DNA of 64,000 nucleotides, taken from assembly GCA_943737045.1 (NCBI GenBank), contig CALSFV010000223.1, positions 558,001 through 622,000 on the forward strand, read 5' to 3'. The notes below the pieces were generated by a model. That model was given only the letters and a program-made list of their open reading frames with translations. It was not told the DNA's origin and did no database searches. Below, piece by piece: positions 63,501-64,000 of the stretch; positions within the stretch are counted from its first letter, which is position 1; every line of letters starts with the position of its first letter. The DNA comes from Parapristionchus giblindavisi. Taxonomy: Eukaryota > Nematoda > Chromadorea > Rhabditida > Diplogasteridae. A program made the position numbers and the translations under genes.

Positions 63501-64000
63501 AGGTACGGTGGAGATTATTGATTGATTGATTCATTGATGCAGTTCAAGTGCGTGTAGGAAACCGAAAGATAGCGAAATTTCAAAGAAAACTATAAGCTTA
63601 TTGCTATGTACGCGACCTAGTTATTGTAGTCTGGTCTAATTTAACATATATGGGCGGGGTACCTAGAGCTCGATTCTACAGGGGGTATCGAAATGAAAAA
63701 TGGTTAATTTTACAGATGGCCTTCACTTAAAAAAAAAATTTCGCCTGAACGTCATTTTTACAGGTGGAATTCCACAATTTTTCGAAAAGTCCTAATTTTA
63801 AAGGGGGCACCCCCCATGTTGGCGTCCATGTATGGTGGGTGGCCCTGAAGTGAGAAATTTTGCGGATGGGCCACGAGACATCTAGGGACGTTGACTGGAT
63901 TGACTGATACATAATCCCTACTCTTCAGGAAGCGTCCTCGTCGCACGTACAGTGATGATGATGAGGAGGAGGAGGAGGAGGATGAGGATGAGCGCACCTC
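30417..64000 (+). CDS. BRWD: BRWD/PHIP-type bromodomain and WD-repeat protein (3' incomplete)
   Basis: Fifty exons join in phase over 33.6 kb and code about 1,784 residues; the gene runs off the window. Human BRWD1, BRWD3 and PHIP have about 1,800-2,300 residues. Order: N-terminal helical region, WD40 propeller, a conserved L-V-P-G-R-E segment, an acidic/basic linker, a Tudor-like region, two bromodomains and a highly charged tail. In other animals these nuclear proteins read methylated H3K4 and acetylated histones and act with CUL4-DDB1 ligases. The start is ATG 30417, the only in-phase Met before the conserved E-L-L helix. All introns are GT-AG. Exons average 107 bases and are more GC-rich than the introns. 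Introns are packed with MITEs, microsatellites and duplicated splice junctions. Exon positions are given in the block entries. Confidence 0.95.
30865..31212. mobile_element. Foldback element built from GCGGGCCCGC palindromes
   Basis: About ten copies of TTGCGGGCCCGCAA or close variants are arranged so that the left half (30865-30975) mirrors the right half (31048-31195). Probable ends are AGGGTTGGCAATA and TAGCCAACTCTAA. It lies in BRWD intron 1. Confidence 0.85.
31269..31461 (+). mobile_element. CATACATGGGCG-family MITE, perfect target duplication
   Basis: Ends CATACATGGGCG and CGCCCATGTATG, flanked by GTTGGGAT on both sides (31261-31268, 31462-31469). BRWD intron 1. Confidence 0.93.
31983..32103. 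mobile_element. Hairpin element of the CTCTCCGCTCTG family
   Basis: Nearly complete copy running from GGGACACCTTGAGCTAATTT to AGCTCGGGGTGTGCCTTTAA, with AA/TTAA at the borders; the arms meet at TTTGTCTACGAGAG. BRWD intron 3. Confidence 0.8.
32412..32603 (+). mobile_element. CATACATGGGCG-family MITE, perfect target duplication
   Basis: Flanked by identical octamers ATTTACAA (32404-32411, 32604-32611). BRWD intron 3. Confidence 0.93.
34080..34198 (+). mobile_element. CATAGGTCGAA-family MITE
   Basis: Ends CATAGGTCGAAAAGTATG and TTCGATCTATG; flanks GATTGAAT and AATTGAAT (seven of eight). BRWD intron 8. Confidence 0.85.
34204..34395 (+). repeat. Five tandem 3' splice-site motifs before BRWD exon 9
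   Basis: The motif CGATCG(G/T)TTCAGGATA recurs with its AG at 34226, 34262, 34307, 34347 and, at the real junction, 34392. The last four are an 85-base unit repeated (34262 to 34347 and 34307 to 34392). The upstream copies would read into a TGA soon after GATATCTTAT. Confidence 0.9.
35163..35598 (+). mobile_element. Expanded CATACATGGGCG-family MITE
   Basis: Family ends (CACACATGGGCG, ACCCATGTATA) but 436 bases long. The inner 44-base unit TTACAGGGGGCATTCCACAA plus TTTTCGAAAAGTCC is repeated about seven times, in place of one or two in other copies. Flanks GTCGGTGC and GTCGGCGT match at six of eight. BRWD intron 11. Confidence 0.85.
36371..36487 (+). repeat. BRWD: Six tandem in-frame 5' splice sites at the end of BRWD exon 12
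   Basis: CATACT|GTAAGT (one copy CGTACT) starts at 36371, 36392, 36413, 36434, 36455 and 36476, each exactly 21 bases after the last. The six GT dinucleotides are at 36377, 36398, 36419, 36440, 36461 and 36482. The frame stays open through all of them, so each later site would add seven residues of the type V-S-I-F-G-H-T. The first is chosen here because it joins directly to exon 13 in family-like sequence (G-H-T-G-T-V-D). Confidence 0.95.
36850..37045 (-). mobile_element. CATAGGTGGGC-family MITE (minus)
   Basis: Starts ACTTATACGTGGGCGCGCG and ends GTTCCCACTTATGG, with CATAGTCTTGC and CGCACAGCC units inside. BRWD intron 12. Confidence 0.8.
37339..37521 (+). mobile_element. CATACGTGGGC-family MITE, perfect target duplication
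   Basis: 183 bp, ends CATACGTGGGCACTACTG and CCCGCCCACGTATG, flanked by AAGCACAT on both sides (37331-37338, 37522-37529). Inside, ACCCCCCGATTTT-type units recur four times. BRWD intron 12. Confidence 0.93.
37749..38050. mobile_element. Two MITE remnants fused head to tail
   Basis: A CATAGGTCGAA-type copy (37749-37856, CATAGGCTGAAAAGTACG to CACCTATG) abuts a truncated minus-oriented CATACATGGGCG copy that ends at CCAGGTATCCCGCCC. BRWD intron 12. Confidence 0.75.
38494..38622 (-). mobile_element. Truncated CATACATGGGCG-family MITE
   Basis: CATACATGGCGCCGACACGG at the left; it breaks off in a run of 14 C residues at 38611-38624, just before the duplicated splice-site segment. Confidence 0.75.
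38625..38742 (+). repeat. Duplicated 3' splice site of BRWD exon 13 around a TTA microsatellite
   Basis: TGGTGTGTCTTTCAGGGTAC occurs at 38625-38644 and again at the real acceptor (38725-38744), with a further TTTCAGGGTA at 38649. Between them are 17 TTA repeats. AGs lie at 38639, 38654 and 38738; only the last opens the conserved G-T-V-D-S frame. Confidence 0.85.
39700..39745 (+). repeat. Decoy copy of the BRWD exon 17 start
   Basis: TTTCCAGCCGAGCAGCATTTTCAACTT resembles the true junction at 39807/39808 (TTTCCAGCCGAGCAGTTGTTCAAGCT). The decoy AG is at 39709, 98 bases upstream, and would reach a TGA within ten codons. Confidence 0.8.
39990..40180. repeat. Unclassified repeat-like segment
   Basis: Begins GGTAAAAGGTAAAGGTAC and has a hairpin CAACCCGGTATTCA / TGAATACCGGGTTG at 40008-40047, then CCGGAGGGTCTAATCTCTTC. 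It looks like a dispersed element, but I cannot name it. BRWD intron 17. Confidence 0.5.
40251..40431 (+). mobile_element. CATACGTGGGC-family MITE next to BRWD exon 18
   Basis: 181 bp with flanking octamers GTTTGATC (40243-40250, 40432-40439), identical. The right duplicate merges with a TTTGATC run, and the exon 18 acceptor (GAG at 40459) is only 28 bases from the element end. Confidence 0.93.
40555..40775 (+). repeat. Duplicated 5' splice site of BRWD exon 18 around a hairpin element
   Basis: The exon end and donor (ACCAAGTTTGCACTG|GTGAGG, then GAGGCACTTGTGTTAAA) recur at 40725-40770 as ATCAAGTTTGCGCTG|GTGAGT then GAGGCACTTGTGTTAAA. A CTCTCCGCTCTG-type hairpin element (40598-40700) lies between them. 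The authentic GT is 40577; the copy is at 40739. Confidence 0.85.
40880..40990. mobile_element. Hairpin element of the CTCTCCGCTCTG family
   Basis: CAGCCTAATTTTAAACGCTC at the left, then arms around TTCGTCTGCAAGAGAG, ending GATTAGCTCGGGGTG. BRWD intron 18. Confidence 0.7.
41446..42474 (+). mobile_element. Long (1,029-bp) CATACGTGGGC-type element
   Basis: Left end CATACGTGGACGACATTG, right end GTGCCGCCCACGTATG, flanked by identical octamers CCCCCAAC (41438-41445, 42475-42482). The outer ~100 bases match the 180-bp family; the AT-rich centre (about 41580-42380) is new sequence with no long reading frame. It may be a partly deleted relative of the autonomous element. BRWD intron 19. Confidence 0.88.
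42750..45545 (+). repeat. Minisatellite array seeded by the BRWD exon 20 splice donor
   Basis: Exon 20 ends GGAGCACCTGAGGGCGGGCG-TG|GTGAGTGAATGCTTTG (GT at 42778). The segment GCACCTGAGGGCGGGCGCG + GTGAGTGAA recurs downstream about nine times, spaced about 90-220 bases apart, for example at 42873, 42965, 43138, 44689, 44876, 45017, 45178, 45237 and 45398. Bases 44999-45218 are repeated without visible change as 45219-45438. Units also carry GATGAGACGGTGAGACGGG and TTATAAGGATGAGG. A 1.38-kb element is inserted in the middle. Confidence 0.88.
43302..44678. mobile_element. Long inverted-repeat element with tRNA-like arms
   Basis: Ends CCAGGGAACAATA and TATTGTTCCCTAGT. Arms of about 340 bases (43527-43870 against 44320-44650) share GTGACCTACATAGCGATAAT and CAAGAGGGGCATTTTGGCAC. 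Each arm holds a tRNA-like stretch: GGCATAGTGGTAAGGGCGCG and GAGTTCGATTCCCCCG in the right one, with a degenerate match in the left. Removing the element restores the array unit GCACCTGA + GGGCGGGCGCG. No coding capacity. Confidence 0.8.
45643..47274 (+). mobile_element. 1.63-kb dispersed element, copy A
   Basis: Starts TAACCCCTATATAAAAGATCG and ends CCCCTAGCACTGCTAG. Inside: a 145-codon open frame of unknown kind (45717-46154), a tRNA-like box B GGGTTCGAACCCC at 46658-46672 after GGCGTCGAGGTAAAGAGG, a GGGGGGTTG/CCCCCC stretch, and a stem with GACGGAAGGG near the end. Its left border cuts a CATAGGTCGAA-family remnant. Immediately followed by copy B. Confidence 0.8.
47275..48895 (+). mobile_element. 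1.62-kb dispersed element, copy B (tandem)
   Basis: Head-to-tail with copy A, both ending GCACTGCTAG before T. A perfect 11-bp stem CGGAAGGGTGC / GCACCCTTCCG lies about 90 bases before the end. The reading frame found in copy A continues for 128 codons from 47346 and differs at about a dozen of the first 75 residues, so there is little sign of protein constraint. The tRNA-like box B recurs at 48294-48308. Confidence 0.8.
49705..49810. mobile_element. Hairpin element of the CTCTCCGCTCTG family
   Basis: Arms TCTCCGCTCTGACATCGC and GCGTTGTCAGAGCGGAGA around CTTTATCAACGAGAG. It starts about 10 bases after the donor of BRWD exon 23 (GT at 49702). Confidence 0.8.
49915..50046. mobile_element. Near-perfect 132-bp hairpin with TGACGTCA
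   Basis: Ends TGGCCGTATGCAAGAAC and GTTCTTGCATACGGCCA. A long inner arm (TTTTCCGGGAAAATGTGACG on through GCGTAGGCGGAG) is matched without visible mismatch, with a 15-base loop. The CRE-type octamer TGACGTCA occurs in both arms. BRWD intron 23. Confidence 0.9.
50407..50464. repeat. TTA microsatellite after BRWD exon 24
   Basis: About 19 ATT repeats beginning four bases after the donor. Others: TTA at 51914-51990, ATT/TAA at 39625-39676 and 60527-60566. Confidence 0.9.
51579..51699 (+). mobile_element. CATAGGTCGAA-family MITE (left end decayed)
   Basis: GGTCAAAAAGTATGTTACAA to CTAGCTATTCGGCCTATG. BRWD intron 26. Confidence 0.8.
52490..52567 (+). mobile_element. Short CATAGGTCGAA-family MITE (78 bp)
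   Basis: CATAGGTCGAAAAGTACG to TTTTTGACCTATG, with a single internal unit. BRWD intron 27. Confidence 0.85.
52873..52990. mobile_element. Hairpin element of the CTCTCCGCTCTG family
   Basis: TTAAAGGAACTCCGAGCTAA to GGGGCTTGCCTTTAA. TTAA borders at both sides suggest a TTAA target. BRWD intron 28; a shorter copy lies at 53195-53262. Confidence 0.8.
53967..54044 (-). mobile_element. Short CATAGGTCGAA-family MITE
   Basis: CATAGGTCGAATAGC to TTTTCGACCTATG, 78 bp; flanks GAGGTGTC and GTAGTGTC match at six of eight. BRWD intron 30. Confidence 0.8.
55250..55410 (+). mobile_element. CATAGGTCGAA-family MITE
   Basis: CACAGGTCGAAAACTATG to TTCGACCTATG, three GACCGG units; flanks ATTTTAAT and CTTTTAAT (seven of eight). 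BRWD intron 34. Confidence 0.85.
55763..55986. repeat. BRWD intron 35 is a minisatellite
   Basis: About five units of ~48 bases: CACCTTGATCTTTGATCTTT, TGATTATT, then a GCAGTGCAG-like stretch. The units run from the donor to within a few bases of the acceptor CTCTCAG. Confidence 0.85.
56249..56443 (+). mobile_element. CATACATT-family MITE
   Basis: 195 bp, ends CATACATTTTCGGTG and GGCAATGTATG. The direct repeat ATTTGATTT is on both sides. Internal AGTGGGTCAATCCTC units appear at both ends. BRWD intron 36. Confidence 0.85.
56757..57198. mobile_element. Palindromic element related to the one at 43.3 kb
   Basis: AGGGAATGGTTTTTGTGATG at the left and its complement at the right. Arms of ~200 bases carry GTGACCTACATAACGATAAT and CCGCACGAAAGACAGTCAAA. 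The outer and middle parts match the 43302-44678 element, but the tRNA-like part is reduced to GGGGGAATCGAAGTCATG in the loop. BRWD intron 37. Confidence 0.85.
57679..57764. repeat. TTA microsatellite before BRWD exon 38
   Basis: 29 uninterrupted TTA/ATT repeats ending eight bases before the acceptor AG at 57772. It forms part of the pyrimidine-poor acceptor tract. Confidence 0.95.
57939..58057 (+). mobile_element. CATAGGTCGAA-family MITE
   Basis: CATAGGTCGAAAAGTATG to AGCTACCTATG. BRWD intron 38. Confidence 0.85.
58544..58742. repeat. BRWD intron 39 is a donor-containing minisatellite
   Basis: The whole 199-base intron consists of ~30-base units GTGAGATTGATCTTTGATCT + TTGACCTCTC. The first unit is the 5' splice site itself (GTGAGTGATCTTTGATC), and the last ends TTTGATCTTTGCAG at the acceptor. 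Confidence 0.9.
58867..59002 (+). mobile_element. CATACATGGGCG-family MITE eight bases into BRWD intron 40
   Basis: 136 bp. The left flank GTTTGTAA (58859-58866) is the exon 40 splice donor. The right flank is GTCTGTAA (59003-59010), one base different. The target duplication therefore copied the donor. Confidence 0.88.
59108..59218. mobile_element. Foldback element
   Basis: TGCATCGATACATTTGCCTTACG at the left mirrors CGTAATGCAAATGTAACGATGCAT at the right, with a C+T-rich centre. Related in layout to 1823-1924. BRWD intron 40. Confidence 0.75.
59399..59495 (+). mobile_element. CATAGGTCGAA-family MITE, perfect target duplication
   Basis: 97 bp, flanked by identical octamers ATCAGTGT (59391-59398, 59496-59503). 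BRWD intron 41. Confidence 0.92.
59955..60110. repeat. Remnants of two dispersed repeats
   Basis: TTTATACGTATTCATGAATA at 59967 also occurs in the insertion that broke the exon 31 relic (1118-1145) and, altered, at 33.11 kb. The TTTAA run with TTATCTTACAT at 60037-60065 matches the insertion in the LTR element at 26.44 kb. Confidence 0.7.
60704..60825 (+). mobile_element. CATAGGTCGAA-family MITE
   Basis: CATAGGTCGAAAGGTATG to CTAGCTATTCGACCTATG. BRWD intron 43, ending 40 bases before exon 44. Confidence 0.85.
60958..61414. repeat. BRWD intron 44 is a minisatellite
   Basis: About six ~60-base units: AAACTTCGTCTCTTGATCTT, TTGATCTTTTCTGATAGTCC, CTTCACCTTTCAT. They fill the intron from about 50 bases after the donor to the acceptor. 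Confidence 0.85.
61972..62268. repeat. BRWD intron 46 is a TTGATTGATT minisatellite
   Basis: Units built from GTTTATTGATTGATTAGG and ATTTATAGATTGGTTG fill the intron. The donor itself reads GTTATTGATTGATTGG, so it is again the first unit. Confidence 0.85.
63645..63834 (+). mobile_element. CATACATGGGCG-family MITE
   Basis: CATATATGGGCGGGGTACC to GGCGTCCATGTATG, with no matching flanking octamers. BRWD intron 49, 95 bases before exon 50. Confidence 0.85.

Larger units (their letters stand above)
60866..64000 (+). other. BRWD: BRWD exons 44-50: charged C-terminal tail (residue 1457 onward)
   Basis: Exons 60866-60957, 61415-61584, 61802-61971, 62269-62418, 63096-63342, 63418-63502 and 63929 to the edge. 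Arg-rich, then long Glu runs, a G-T-G-T-G-T stretch and a lysine/arginine patch K-R-S-R-K-P-P-P-K-R that looks like a nuclear localisation signal. The last exon is still open at 64000 in an acidic run. Confidence 0.85.

Noticed and set aside
1..64000. Bacterial or phage content (operons, ribosome binding sites, attachment sites)
   Set aside because: Genes are interrupted by introns throughout, and all mobile elements are eukaryotic types.

Overview
This is a window of a nuclear genome from an invertebrate animal, most probably a nematode. The genes are split into many short exons (about 50 to 250 bases) with GT-AG and a few GC-AG introns. The ubiquitin E2-variant gene reads very like the nematode UEV-1 protein as I remember it, and intron sequence is crowded with simple repeats and small inverted-repeat transposons. 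The species is not identified. Exon calls come from reading splice sites, phases and family motifs by eye; no alignment was run.

Layout. 0.1-2.2 kb: a broken minus-strand relic of three exons of the BRWD gene that occupies the right half of the window, next to minisatellite units that also match that gene. 2.2-8.8 kb: no gene that I can support; simple repeats, hairpin elements and a decayed LINE tail. 8.9-14.3 kb: a 5.46-kb foldback element with an 8-bp target duplication, carrying a decayed LINE that is itself interrupted by a tRNA-like SINE. 14.7-18.0 kb (+): a short-chain dehydrogenase/reductase of the RDH10/DHRS3 type, N-terminal exon missing and C-terminus unresolved. 19.0-21.2 kb (-): a complete eight-exon zeta-crystallin/NADPH:quinone reductase. 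21.9-29.0 kb (+): a complete ubiquitin E2-variant gene (uev-1/UBE2V) whose third intron holds a very young LTR retrotransposon. 30.4-64.0 kb (+): a BRWD/PHIP-type chromatin reader (WD40 propeller, Tudor-like region, two bromodomains, charged tail) in at least 50 exons; it runs off the right edge.

The host genes are not an operon or a pathway: the quinone reductase and the E2 variant are divergent and share a ~730-base upstream region, the dehydrogenase and the quinone reductase converge, and BRWD follows the E2 variant in the same direction. The striking theme is how repeats grow at splice junctions. At least nine junctions have been tandemly duplicated. They include six perfect in-frame 5' splice sites spaced exactly 21 bases apart in BRWD, and a donor expanded into a kilobase-scale minisatellite. 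A second theme is a clan of small transposons with CATA-type terminal repeats and 8-bp target duplications, several of them landing next to exons.
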